A stretch of DNA of 64,000 nt from Helicobacter vulpis (GTDB lineage Bacteria; Campylobacterota; Campylobacteria; Campylobacterales; Helicobacteraceae), in assembly GCF_003660395.1 (NCBI RefSeq), contig NZ_QXQT01000005.1, positions 1-64,000 on the forward strand, read 5' to 3'. Below the pieces are notes generated by a model. The model was not told the DNA's origin. It saw only the letters and a program-made list of their open reading frames with translations, and ran no database searches. A program made the position numbers and the translations under genes. Within the stretch, counting starts at the first letter, position 1, and each line of letters starts with the position of its first letter. Positions 37,427 through 46,793 of this stretch are shown here, in pieces.

Positions 37427-38089
37427 TTGAAGCGTGCGCAGATTGTCTTGTTGGGTTGGGGTTTGCAAATTGCCTTGGGTGCGCAAGAAAAGATGTGGCT
37501 CAAAGAACAGGACACCTACACCCGTCTGTATAACCAACACAAACAACTCAAATTGAAAAATGGCGGGTATTTTGGCATGGGCTTTGGGATGATCAATATC
37601 AAAAAGGATTATAAAAACACCAAATTAAAGAGCTTCCCGGCCATTTTGAGTTTCAAGGGAGGGCTGCAGACTTTCTTTAAAAATTACATCGGGTTGCGCG
37701 GGTTTATCGCGTTGGACTTGGCCACTTCTAGCGTGAATTGGCGTTCCAAGTACAACCCCTCTAACTCTTTTTATGGCGTGGCCAGTGTGGGCTTAGAAAT
37801 CCCTTTAGAAATCCCTTTGACCCGCTCTTACCAGCATTTTCTAGGGCTCTATGGGGGGGCGGGTTTGGGGGCGGTGATCTACACCGACGACGCGGATTTT
37901 AGTTTTAAAAACAAGCATGTCATCTACACGGCTGGACTCATTGTGCAGGGAGGGATTGCCCTCACCCTTTACACCAGACACCGCATTGAAATCGGCGTAA
38001 AACTCTTGCCGACTAATAAAACTTTACTCGCCTCCAAGCGCTTTGAAACCTCCTTGATGTTCAATTGCATGTACCTTTACAAATTCTAA
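37427..38089 (+). CDS. Helicobacter outer membrane beta-barrel protein
   Basis: 220 residues. A signal peptide (MKRAQIVLLGWGLQIALGA) is followed by repeated amphipathic strands such as YFGMGFGMINIKK, FYGVASVGLEIPLEIPL and GLYGGAGLGAVIY, and an aromatic C-terminus (LYKF), the sign of an outer membrane barrel. Resembles the small Helicobacter outer membrane proteins. Function unknown. It lies divergent to the Mla-like operon, as its H. pylori counterpart does, and converges on azlD with a 4-base overlap. Confidence 0.75.
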   Translation: MKRAQIVLLGWGLQIALGAQEKMWLKEQDTYTRLYNQHKQLKLKNGGYFGMGFGMINIKKDYKNTKLKSFPAILSFKGGLQTFFKNYIGLRGFIALDLATSSVNWRSKYNPSNSFYGVASVGLEIPLEIPLTRSYQHFLGLYGGAGLGAVIYTDDADFSFKNKHVIYTAGLIVQGGIALTLYTRHRIEIGVKLLPTNKTLLASKRFETSLMFNCMYLYKF

Positions 38090-38427
38090 AAGAATTGCGC
38101 GAGGATCGCGCTTTGTACCAACCACATGTAAAGCGCAGTACCCCCGATGACGCTCAAGGCGAAGACACGCAAAAACACATGCAAGAGCACCACACAGCCC
38201 ACTGCCAGCACTTCATTAAGCCCATAAGGGGGGCTAGAAAAGGGCGTATCCTTAAGGCTGTAGACAATGAGCATGCCCACCACGCCCAAACTCAAAACCC
38301 GCCCCAGATAGAGCAATATTTTGGGCGCGGGGCGTTTGGCATTAAAGAGCAAAAAGGGGAAGATGCGGATAAAATAGGTGGTGGCGACTGTGATGATGAG
38401 GACAGACCACACATAGAGATCGCTCAT
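38086..38427 (-). CDS. azlD: AzlD-like branched-chain amino acid export component
   Basis: 113 residues with about four helices and the AzlD pattern: TYFIRIFPFLLF near the start, then short helices. AzlD works with AzlC in branched-chain amino acid export. Its ATG overlaps the azlC stop (ATGA). Confidence 0.85.
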   Translation of the reverse strand: MSDLYVWSVLIITVATTYFIRIFPFLLFNAKRPAPKILLYLGRVLSLGVVGMLIVYSLKDTPFSSPPYGLNEVLAVGCVVLLHVFLRVFALSVIGGTALYMWLVQSAILAQFF

Positions 38428-39101
38428 TCCAAACGCCTTTTAAAGAAAATGAGAATACAAACCATCACCAACAAGGTGGGCAAGAGAAAATGGACTTTGC
38501 CAAAGAGAAGAAAACAGCCCAGCGCGCTCAAAAGCCCAATGAGTGCGGGGGCATGGCGTTGCGTTGCCTTCCATTGCTCCATAAAGATCACCAAAAAAGT
38601 CCCGGTTACGATGAAAGAAATGCCCTCCACATTCAGGGTAAACCCTTCCCCCAAGAGCGCCCCTAAGGCCGTTCCCACCACCCAATAAATTTGATTGAGC
38701 ATAGAAATCGCCAACATGAAGTCTTGAGGATCGCTCTGCTTGGGCTTGACCAAGGCCAATAGCGAAAAGCTTTCATCTGTGAGGGTGTGTGCTAAGTAGT
38801 AGATGCGCCCGCGCGTCTTGTTAAAGGGCTCTAGCATCGCGATGGCATAGCAGATTTGACGCGCGTTGAGCAGGGCCACCAAGAGAAAGATATTGAGCAT
38901 GTCCGCATGCGCGCTCAACAAACCCACCACTAAAAATTGCACCGCCCCCGCGTAGATGAATACACTCATAAAAACCGCCACCCAAAACCCATACCCCGCC
39001 TGTTGCACCAACACTCCAAAGGTTGCGCCTACTAGAATAAAGCCTACCAGTAGAGGGATGGTGTGGGGAAACGCTTCTTTAAAGGCTAAAGAGCTAGGCA
39101 T
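38424..39101 (-). CDS. azlC: AzlC-like branched-chain amino acid export permease
   Basis: 225 residues, with AzlC features: the FKEAFPHTIPLLVGF start, the IYAGAVQFLVVGLL helix, and the NARQICYAIAM and TDESFSLL segments. Start is ATG 39101, overlapping the upstream gene's stop by 8 bases, so AzlCD are made as part of the efflux operon. Exports branched-chain amino acids. Confidence 0.88.
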   Translation of the reverse strand: MPSSLAFKEAFPHTIPLLVGFILVGATFGVLVQQAGYGFWVAVFMSVFIYAGAVQFLVVGLLSAHADMLNIFLLVALLNARQICYAIAMLEPFNKTRGRIYYLAHTLTDESFSLLALVKPKQSDPQDFMLAISMLNQIYWVVGTALGALLGEGFTLNVEGISFIVTGTFLVIFMEQWKATQRHAPALIGLLSALGCFLLFGKVHFLLPTLLVMVCILIFFKRRLE

Positions 39102-40197
39102 GGGTTTTTCTTGAGAGCCGCCACGCCCCCACGCATAAGGCCAGCCCAAGAATCCCCACTAAATAGATTACATGGGAAAAAGCCGCGCTCAAGGGCGCGC
39201 CTAGTTGGTTTAACATCACCATAGAGGAAATGCCATGGTAGGCGGGTACAATTTGCAAAAGCAGGCGCAAAAAGCGAGGCATCAGTTCTAAAGGCCAAAT
39301 AAAGCCCATCATAAAGACTAGGGGTAAGGAAGAGATCAGCACAATCTGGGCGGCCTGTGTGCCCTTACGCACAAAAGTACCCAACACCACCCCACAGCTC
39401 GCCGTGCTCATTAAAAACACCAGCATGAAACCCAACAAGACAGAGGGGTTAGCATGGATGTGAATCCCATAATAGGGAAACAACACCCCCAAGTACAGGA
39501 GGGCTAAAAAGGCGTAGATCACGCTAAAACACACACAGCGTACCCACATTAAACGCAGAGCGCTTGAAAAATGGGAGACAACGCGCCCCTGCGCACAGGT
39601 GAGCATGCTAGTGCCCATGAGCAAAGTTTGGTGTAAAATAAAAATAAAGACATTGGCAATTGCGTAATTGAGATAGCCCACAGAAGGGTTATAAAGGGGA
39701 ATGGTTTGCAAGGAAAGGAGATTATGTTCTTTGGCGATCTCACTTTCAAACAAGCTTTTGTGGGTTTTAATGGCATCGCTTAGGGTATCCAACACGTCCA
39801 CCACTGCGTTGGCAATTGCGCTGTAGATCAAAAAATAGTTCGCATTGGTGTAGAGCTCCACACGCGCGGGGGTACTGGTGTAAATGGCGCGCTCAAAGAA
39901 CTTAGGGATCAATACGATCCCATAGACTTGTTCAGTTTCTAGCAATCTCTTGGCTTCTTGGGGAGATTGGGAAAAATGCGTGATGTGGATACTGGGCGTG
40001 CTTTCTAACATGCGCATGAGCCGCCTAGAAAGTGTGCTTTGATCCAAGTCTACTAGTACGATTGGTTGGCCCGTTACAATGTCGTTTTTATAGGGCAAGG
40101 GGTAGAGAAAAGCATAAAACAAGGGACCTACGATGATAATAAAGCGCACCCCAGCATGTGTAAAAATGGCCTTAAACTCGTTTAAAAATACTCTCAT
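39094..40197 (-). CDS. ABC-2 type membrane permease (second of pair)
   Basis: 367 residues from ATG 40197, which overlaps the previous stop as ATGA. An N-terminal helix, a large periplasmic domain (about 35-160) with the LVDLDQSTLSRRL start, then about six helices (180-367). This is the ABC-2 permease form of YbhS/YhiH type. Works as a half of a pair with the gene before it. Confidence 0.85.
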   Translation of the reverse strand: MRVFLNEFKAIFTHAGVRFIIIVGPLFYAFLYPLPYKNDIVTGQPIVLVDLDQSTLSRRLMRMLESTPSIHITHFSQSPQEAKRLLETEQVYGIVLIPKFFERAIYTSTPARVELYTNANYFLIYSAIANAVVDVLDTLSDAIKTHKSLFESEIAKEHNLLSLQTIPLYNPSVGYLNYAIANVFIFILHQTLLMGTSMLTCAQGRVVSHFSSALRLMWVRCVCFSVIYAFLALLYLGVLFPYYGIHIHANPSVLLGFMLVFLMSTASCGVVLGTFVRKGTQAAQIVLISSLPLVFMMGFIWPLELMPRFLRLLLQIVPAYHGISSMVMLNQLGAPLSAAFSHVIYLVGILGLALCVGAWRLSRKTHA

Positions 40198-41255
40198 GTC
40201 TTTTTCTCTTTCAAATACCACAAGCACAACCCAAGGGGCAAAAATAGCATGAACAGCCCCATTTTTAACAGGGATTGCCAAGCCAAAACCACCCCATCGC
40301 TATAATGTGCCAAGGCGATCAAGGCCTTAATAAAGTAACTCACGGGCAATAAAGACCCCCAAAACTCGCCCAACGCATTCATGTTGTTCACCGGATAGGT
40401 AACTCCCACAAAGGCCAAAGAGGGGGCGGTATACGCAGCAACCACCGAAGTACTTCTAATAGGATCGCCTAATAGAGCGTGCAGGGCTAAAACCACGCTA
40501 GAAATACTCAGCACCATCAACACCACCCCACCTAAAAGCAACCACAAATGTGCGTAATAAGGCTTTAAAAACCCTAACATGAGAATTCCCCATAGGCTAA
40601 AAATGCAGGTATTGAGCCATAACGCGCCAAAGGCTTGTAAGGTGGTGGTGCTGTGTTGTAAGAAATTCAGCATGCCTAAGGCGATGAGAATTTGCCACAT
40701 ACAGGGCAGGATCACCCCCAATAGGAATTGTGCGTAGTTATTGTTCTGGTTGTAAAGGGCATGGATGTTGGCATGCAAGGGGAAGGCTAGGGCTTTAGCG
40801 GTGTTAAAATCGCCCTGTGTGCCTAAGTTTCTAGCGACATCATTTTTCACATTCAAGGTCATCAAGGTTTGGGTAAAAGCGCTCAAAATCGCCTTGCCCA
40901 CTAGGACAAATTCGGCATCGTAGTAAAGTACCACGGGGGTTTTGATTCCTAACTTGACATGGCGTTCTAAATCCTTATTGAGCACCACCGCCCCATAAAT
41001 TTTTTTGCTATCCAAATCTGCTTTGGCATCGCTCAAAGAAGGGTAAAAATGTTTCAAAAAAAGATAACTATTGGCGTTTAAAGCACTGGTGATCTCTTGA
41101 CTTAGGTGGCTGTGATCTAAATCCACGATCCCAATGGGGAGTTTGGTGGGGAGCTCTTTGTAGAAGATGCCAGTCAACAACGCCCATAATAACAAAGGCA
41201 CGCCCAAGCACAGCGTGAGACCATAGGTATCCTGCTTGATTCTAGACCACATCAA
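40194..41255 (-). CDS. ABC-2 type membrane permease (first of pair)
   Basis: 353 residues. Same architecture as its neighbour: an N-terminal helix, a periplasmic domain starting IGIVDLDHSHLSQEI, and about six C-terminal helices. It likely forms a heterodimer with the next gene. No ATPase gene is found in this set. ATG overlaps the HlyD gene's stop (ATGA). Confidence 0.85.
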   Translation of the reverse strand: MMWSRIKQDTYGLTLCLGVPLLLWALLTGIFYKELPTKLPIGIVDLDHSHLSQEITSALNANSYLFLKHFYPSLSDAKADLDSKKIYGAVVLNKDLERHVKLGIKTPVVLYYDAEFVLVGKAILSAFTQTLMTLNVKNDVARNLGTQGDFNTAKALAFPLHANIHALYNQNNNYAQFLLGVILPCMWQILIALGMLNFLQHSTTTLQAFGALWLNTCIFSLWGILMLGFLKPYYAHLWLLLGGVVLMVLSISSVVLALHALLGDPIRSTSVVAAYTAPSLAFVGVTYPVNNMNALGEFWGSLLPVSYFIKALIALAHYSDGVVLAWQSLLKMGLFMLFLPLGLCLWYLKEKKT

Positions 41256-42244
41256 GGGTTAACCAAGACACTCATGCCCACCCGCAAGCGCGCCATCTCA
41301 CTCAAAGGGGTAGCCTCAATGCTAAAAGAGCGCATGTCATAACTCTTGCTACTACTCGTGCTTTTCCATGTAGCAAAATCTCCCATCACGCTCACATAGG
41401 TAACTTTGAACTCTAGAGTTTGATCCAAGGCGGGTACATAGCCCTTAAAAACAGACCCCACATTGAATTGTTTTAGGTATTTCTCCGGCACACTCAAATT
41501 CAACCACGCATGTGCGGTGTCTGTTACTAAGACGACTGGAAACCCCTTAGGGCTCAACTCCCCGCTATAGAGTAAGACATTGCTCACCTCCCCATCAATG
41601 GGGCTATAAGCATTCTTATCACGCAGGAAAACCTGCACTTCATTGAGCTGCCCTAAGGCGGCTTGGGCTTTTTCTTTAGCCGCGATTTTGCTCTCTTGAC
41701 TAGCCCCCTCGCGCGCTAGCTGGTATTGTTGGAAAGCGGCCTCTTTATTGTAATTGGCACTTTGGAAGGCTGCATAGGCCTCATCGCGTTTTTGTAAACT
41801 CGCCACGCCTTTATCATAGAGCTCTTGCACACGCTTATAGGTTTCCTGGGCTAGATCGCTGCGGGCTTTGGCGGCTTGGTAGACATCTTTGGCACTTTTG
41901 ATAGTTTGGTTGCGACTTCCCTTTAACACTTCATCGCGCAAAGCGACTGCGGCTTTGTGGCTCGAGCTCGCTTGTAATAGCTTGGCTTCGGCCTCGGGGC
42001 TATGGATGGTAAAAACTAATGCGCCTTTTTTGATCTGATCGCCTTTTTTAACCACCACGCTTTCGATGCGTCCGGCCAACTTGGAGCTCACGCTATACTC
42101 CCTAGCTTCTATAAAGCCTTGTAGCCGTTCTACCTTGTGGCTATAGGCTTGGTAATAGAGCTTGCCAAGCCACCCCAAAATCCCTAGGGCGATCAAGATC
42201 GTTAAAATAAGAACTAAGGGTTTTTTATCTGCTGTGCTAGCCAT
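41252..42244 (-). CDS. HlyD-family periplasmic adaptor
   Basis: 330 residues. An N-terminal helix (about 10-30), a biotinyl-lipoyl-like domain (SSKLAGRIESVVVKKGDQIKKG), a long helical hairpin (about 80-200) and a barrel domain. It links the inner membrane permeases to the TolC-type channel. The CDS overlaps the first permease by 4 bases. Confidence 0.9.
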   Translation of the reverse strand: MASTADKKPLVLILTILIALGILGWLGKLYYQAYSHKVERLQGFIEAREYSVSSKLAGRIESVVVKKGDQIKKGALVFTIHSPEAEAKLLQASSSHKAAVALRDEVLKGSRNQTIKSAKDVYQAAKARSDLAQETYKRVQELYDKGVASLQKRDEAYAAFQSANYNKEAAFQQYQLAREGASQESKIAAKEKAQAALGQLNEVQVFLRDKNAYSPIDGEVSNVLLYSGELSPKGFPVVLVTDTAHAWLNLSVPEKYLKQFNVGSVFKGYVPALDQTLEFKVTYVSVMGDFATWKSTSSSKSYDMRSFSIEATPLSEMARLRVGMSVLVNP

Positions 42245-42252
42245 GTCTTATC

Positions 42253-43734
42253 CTAGTGCGCGTAATCATAAAAGAGATCGATGTGATCCCCAAGAGCCAT
42301 CAAATCCACAAGCGCGCTGATGTATTTGAACGCACTCGTCTTTTGTTCTACCAAAATGCCCGAAAGTGAGTTGCGTGCGTCCACGACTAAGGAGTTTGTC
42401 CCCATGCCCTGATTAAAGGCCTCTTCTTGTAATTTTAAATTTTCTTTAGCCAGCTCAATGCTAGTGTTGAGACTTTGGTACTCTTTTAAATAAGATTGGC
42501 ATTGCAAGTAAGTTTTATGCACCAGCAATTCCATGTCTTTCTTAGCTTGGCTTTGTAGCGCGCTGGTTTGCAACTCATCGATTCTAGCCGCTTGGTAGTG
42601 CATGATCCGCCCTGTGGGGGTCAGGATGGGCAGGCGTGCCCCCACACCCACAAACCACTGGGGCACCATGTCCATGAAAGTGGAATTATTTTCTTTCATG
42701 ATGTAGGCCCCAAAGAAATTAAAATGGGGTAGAAATTTGGAGGCCTCTAATTTTACCATTTCGTGCGCGCTCTTGCGTTTGATGGCCAAGCTTTTGAGCA
42801 CGGGGTAAGAACTCAAGGTCTCTTGGACAAAGAAGTTTAAATTAGGCAAATGTTTGGGGTGAATGTCTAAATTCGCACTGGGGGCAAAGTGGCTTGCTGC
42901 ATTTTCTTTAGAGAGAATGGTGTTAAAAGCTAAGGTGGCGACTTCTAGAGCGTCTGCAGCTTGCATGGTTTTGATCTTGCTCTTTTCATAAGCCACCGAT
43001 GCGCTCAAGGCTTCCACGCGCGCGATCTGCCCAGCTTTTTGGCGTTTCAGAGCATTTTGATAATGTTTTAAATGCCCCTTTTCTACATCTTGGAGCACGG
43101 CTAGCACCTCTCTATCTAGCACCAAACCATAGTAAATTTTGACCAATTCTTGGAAAGTGGAGAGTCGCTTCAGGCGCGAAACTTCCATGGATTCCCTATG
43201 GGCTAAAGACGCGAGTTTACTCATATAAAAGCGCGCTCCGCCCATGTAAAGGGGATAGATAATGCTCAAGGCCCCCAACACTACATTTTCTTTAGAGAAT
43301 AGGAAAGGTTGGCTTAACATGCCCATCATCCCACCAATGCCTTGGGCTATGGCCGCCCCGCCCAAGTGCGCCAGCGCGGGTTGGCTCAAAAAGCGTTCCA
43401 TGCCCCCGGCAAATTCTTGAATCTTGGCTTGGTTGCCCTTGAAGGGAGAAACAGTGATAGGCTTGGCCAAATGGACATAAAAGGCACTCAAGTCAATTTG
43501 GGGTAGAAAAGAGAGTTTGGCCGCTGTACTGAGCTTTTTGGCTTTTTGTTGCGCATAGTCTTGGGCTTTGATCCCATCGTAATTAGCTAGGACAATCGTC
43601 CATGCCTGTTTGAGAGAGAGCATGGAAGGGTGCTCTGTGGTGCTCTGTGGCGGGGCCTGTAAAAACGCACTTTGGGCTTGCAAGCCCCCCACGACACAAC
43701 ACACACCTAAAGTTTTAGCTAATTTAAGTTTCAT
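42253..43734 (-). CDS. TolC-type outer membrane efflux channel
   Basis: 493 residues. Signal peptide about 1-20. The mature part has the two-fold helical repeat of TolC channels, with long alpha-helices and short strands; the hairpin region around residue 200 is intact. It carries substrate across the outer membrane for the HlyD and ABC-2 genes that follow by 8 bases. Confidence 0.88.
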   Translation of the reverse strand: MKLKLAKTLGVCCVVGGLQAQSAFLQAPPQSTTEHPSMLSLKQAWTIVLANYDGIKAQDYAQQKAKKLSTAAKLSFLPQIDLSAFYVHLAKPITVSPFKGNQAKIQEFAGGMERFLSQPALAHLGGAAIAQGIGGMMGMLSQPFLFSKENVVLGALSIIYPLYMGGARFYMSKLASLAHRESMEVSRLKRLSTFQELVKIYYGLVLDREVLAVLQDVEKGHLKHYQNALKRQKAGQIARVEALSASVAYEKSKIKTMQAADALEVATLAFNTILSKENAASHFAPSANLDIHPKHLPNLNFFVQETLSSYPVLKSLAIKRKSAHEMVKLEASKFLPHFNFFGAYIMKENNSTFMDMVPQWFVGVGARLPILTPTGRIMHYQAARIDELQTSALQSQAKKDMELLVHKTYLQCQSYLKEYQSLNTSIELAKENLKLQEEAFNQGMGTNSLVVDARNSLSGILVEQKTSAFKYISALVDLMALGDHIDLFYDYAH

Positions 43735-43745
43735 GAGTACCCCTT

Positions 43746-45059
43746 TTAGAGATTCTTTTTCATGAGTTTGAGCTTCTTGATTCGAGCTTTGTCCATATCT
43801 AACACTTCAAAGATACAATGCGCGTCCCCCACCACATCGCCCACCTCTGGCAAGCGCTCCAACAAGCTAAAGACATACCCCCCCAAAGTTACCTGTTCGT
43901 AATCTGGGTCAAATTTGATCTTGAGCAATTCTGCCATGTTTTCTAAATCTACCATGCCATCACACTCAAAGGTATTTTCATCTAAACGCTTGATACCTTC
44001 CTTACTCAAATCATGTGCGTCCGAAATATTACCCATGATCTCCTTAATGATGTCGTCCATTGTTAGCAAGCCAGAAGTGCCCCCATATTCATCCACCACT
44101 AAGGCACTATAAACCCGCTTGTTGTTCATTTTGAGCAAAATTTGCGAGATAGACGCGCTTTCTGGCACAATGAGCATGTCTTTTAGCAGATATCGGAAAT
44201 TCTGGGCTTCTTTCGTGTCCAGTAAGGAGGCCGAGAGCACATCCTTAATATGGATCAGACCCAAGATATTGTCCTTATTGCCATCACAACATGGGTAGCG
44301 CGTGAAGGGGTTTTTTAACATGGTTTGGATATTGTCTTTATAGGGGCGTTGTAAATCCAAACACACCATGTCCTTTCTAGGAGTCATTACTTCGCGCGCG
44401 CTGGTGTCTGAAAAATCCACCGCGTTTTTAATGATCTCTTCTTCTACAAAGTCAATCACCCCTCCTTTCAAGCTCTCGCCCACGATAATCTTCAATTCCT
44501 CTTCTGAGTGGGTGCTGTCATGCTGGGGTTCGATCCCAAAAACTTTTAGTACGATCTTAGCCAAGAAATCAAAGAGATTGACAATGGGATAGGAGATGAG
44601 CCAAAAGGCGTGCAAGGGGCGCGCGATCCATAATACTACACTCTCTGAGCGCACGATGGCGATGGACTTAGGCACGATCTCACCCAAGATCACGTGCAAG
44701 AGTGTGATGAAGCTAAAGGAGATTGCTACGCTCAAACTGTGCGCAAAAATATACAGGCTTTCAAAATGCAACCATTTTTTCAACAATAGAGTGATGAAAT
44801 GTGCGATGGCTGGCTCCCCAAGCCAGCCCAAGCCCAGAGAAGACAAAGTAACCCCTAGCTGGGTTGCGCTCAAATAGGTGTTGATGGACGCGTTAATTTT
44901 GAGAGCTAAGGTGGCGTTTTGGTTATTGTGCAAGCTGAGCTCCTCTAGCTTAGAGCGGCGCACCTTAACAATGGCAAATTCGGACAGCACAAAAAAGGCG
45001 TTGAGCAACACCAACAACAAGGCTAATCCAAACATTAAAATCGGCTCGTAAAACCCCAA
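43746..45059 (-). CDS. CNNM/CorC-type membrane protein with CBS domains
   Basis: 437 residues. An N-terminal DUF21 membrane domain (about 8-180), then paired CBS domains (about 200-330) with VMTPRKDMV and LIHIKDVL, and a C-terminal CorC/HlyC domain. Family members export Mg2+ or Co2+, or maintain ion balance; the old name 'hemolysin' is not supported. TTG at 45059 is 4 bases after AAGGAG and is chosen as the start. Confidence 0.88.
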   Translation of the reverse strand: MGFYEPILMFGLALLLVLLNAFFVLSEFAIVKVRRSKLEELSLHNNQNATLALKINASINTYLSATQLGVTLSSLGLGWLGEPAIAHFITLLLKKWLHFESLYIFAHSLSVAISFSFITLLHVILGEIVPKSIAIVRSESVVLWIARPLHAFWLISYPIVNLFDFLAKIVLKVFGIEPQHDSTHSEEELKIIVGESLKGGVIDFVEEEIIKNAVDFSDTSAREVMTPRKDMVCLDLQRPYKDNIQTMLKNPFTRYPCCDGNKDNILGLIHIKDVLSASLLDTKEAQNFRYLLKDMLIVPESASISQILLKMNNKRVYSALVVDEYGGTSGLLTMDDIIKEIMGNISDAHDLSKEGIKRLDENTFECDGMVDLENMAELLKIKFDPDYEQVTLGGYVFSLLERLPEVGDVVGDAHCIFEVLDMDKARIKKLKLMKKNL

Positions 45060-45103
45060 GGGTCTCCTTAAAAAAGGTAAGCTACAGCGGGCAAACAAGC
45101 CAT

Positions 45104-46717
45104 CTACAGCCGCCCTACAATATCAAACATGGCGATTAGATAATAACCTAACGCGCCCAACAAGGCGGAAATAGGCACGGTTACCATCCAAGCGGTGATG
45201 ATCTTTTTGATTACAGAACGCTGAACTAACTCGCTTTTATAAGCCTTCTTAAGTGTTTTGCGTTCTTTCTTGCTCAATCCAATAGAGTATTCTAAAGTGT
45301 TGTTGTTCTTCTTTAAAGCTTTGAGATAGGCTAACATCTCTTTTTTCTGTTTGGGGCTGGCTTTTTCAAAGCGTTCTAAGAAATTCTTGATCACGCTAGC
45401 GTCCTCGCCCGCGTGCGCGTCTAAGATCATCTGCTTGATCTCTAAAGTGCGTCTTTGTAGGAGTTCGCGTAAAAAGCCCACGCCAAAGACCGCGCCAATA
45501 GTGATATGCGTCGAGCTCACGGGCAAACCCAATTTGGAGGCAAATAACACGGTGATCACCGTGGCCATTGCGATGCAAAAGGCCTGCATTTTGTCTAATT
45601 CTGTGATCTCGCTCCCCACGGTTTTAATAAGCTTGGGGCCATACAAGCTCAAACCCAACGCAATCCCCATTCCTCCAATGAACATGATCCACAAGGGCGC
45701 ATAAGCCTTAGTGGGGATGGCGTGGTTGCCCCACTCCTGCAAACTCTGTACAATGGCTGCCAAAGGCCCTACTGCATTGGCTACATCATTGGCCCCGTGC
45801 GCAAAACTCAACAAGGCCGCCCCAAAGATCAGGGGATAGGTAAAGAGAGTATGTACGCTCTCTTTGGTGTTTTCTAGTAGTGCTAGTCTCTTAGAAACAT
45901 AGGATTTAAACAGAATATAAACTCCCAAACCCACCACAAGGCTCAGGCCAACCTCTTGCCACCATTGCAAAGAAAGGGGTAATTTTTTCCCTAACACCTT
46001 AGCGAACATATACCACGTGAAAGCCGCCCCCATAATGCCCACTAAAATAGGCATCACCCCCAACGCGGCTTGCTTCTTATTTTCTTTATCGCTCAAGACA
46101 TTTTTGATGATGGCCAATAAACCCATAGCAATCCCCCCTCCCATCACCGGAGAGATCACCCAACTTGCCACAATCCCCCCTAGAAAATGCCACTCCACAG
46201 CCCCCAGTCCCCCGGCCATCAGCCCCGCTCCCAAGACCCCCCCCACAATAGAGTGTGTGGTGGAAACGGGCGCACCAATGGCTGTCGCCAAGTGTAGCCA
46301 CAACGCCCCAGAGAGCAAGGCTGACAACATCATGCCCACAAATACCGCTGTACTCTCTATGTGCGCCGGGTTGATAATCTTGCCCTTGATGCTTTGTACC
46401 ACATCTGCCCCCGCCAACACCGCACCCAAAACCTCACAAATAGCGGCTAATAGGATCGCCATGCCCAATGTGATCGCCTGTGAGCCCACCAAAGGCCCCA
46501 CATTGTTTGCCACATCGTTGGCACCGATATTCATGGCCATATACCCCCCTATGACTGTGGCCAAAGCCAGCAGAGGAAAGTGGATGGGGACATGCCCCAA
46601 GACCAACGCCATGCCAGCAATACAAACTACAAACACAACCGCTAGGGTGATCTTGACATTATCCCTTTGGAGTTCCTTAAGGGCTTTCTTAAAAGGGGAA
46701 GCGTCTTTAGCTTTCAT
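45104..46717 (-). CDS. inorganic phosphate transporter, PiT family
   Basis: 537 residues with about ten helices. The two PiT signatures are visible: NIGANDVANNVGPLVGS in the first half and SFAHGANDVANAVGPLAA in the second, both with the GANDVAN core. Between them is a cytoplasmic loop. Couples phosphate entry to a cation gradient. ATG has no clear ribosome site, and the promoter-like TATACT or TATTTT lies only about 10-20 bases upstream, suggesting a very short leader. Confidence 0.93.
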   Translation of the reverse strand: MKAKDASPFKKALKELQRDNVKITLAVVFVVCIAGMALVLGHVPIHFPLLALATVIGGYMAMNIGANDVANNVGPLVGSQAITLGMAILLAAICEVLGAVLAGADVVQSIKGKIINPAHIESTAVFVGMMLSALLSGALWLHLATAIGAPVSTTHSIVGGVLGAGLMAGGLGAVEWHFLGGIVASWVISPVMGGGIAMGLLAIIKNVLSDKENKKQAALGVMPILVGIMGAAFTWYMFAKVLGKKLPLSLQWWQEVGLSLVVGLGVYILFKSYVSKRLALLENTKESVHTLFTYPLIFGAALLSFAHGANDVANAVGPLAAIVQSLQEWGNHAIPTKAYAPLWIMFIGGMGIALGLSLYGPKLIKTVGSEITELDKMQAFCIAMATVITVLFASKLGLPVSSTHITIGAVFGVGFLRELLQRRTLEIKQMILDAHAGEDASVIKNFLERFEKASPKQKKEMLAYLKALKKNNNTLEYSIGLSKKERKTLKKAYKSELVQRSVIKKIITAWMVTVPISALLGALGYYLIAMFDIVGRL

Positions 46718-46731
46718 TGTGGGCGCACTCT

Positions 46732-46744
46732 AGTATAAAATACT
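46732..46744. promoter_or_regulatory. perfect palindrome with divergent promoters
   Basis: AGTATAAAATACT is an inverted repeat between the phosphate transporter and the nucleoside-phosphorylase gene. It contains TATAAA on plus and TATTTT/TATACT on minus, so it can serve both as promoter and as operator for a dimeric regulator. The operator role is inference. Confidence 0.45.
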
Positions 46745-46793
46745 CTAAGAACTGCTTAAAGAAAAAGCGTTAGGGTAGAAGAAAAGGGTTGTT

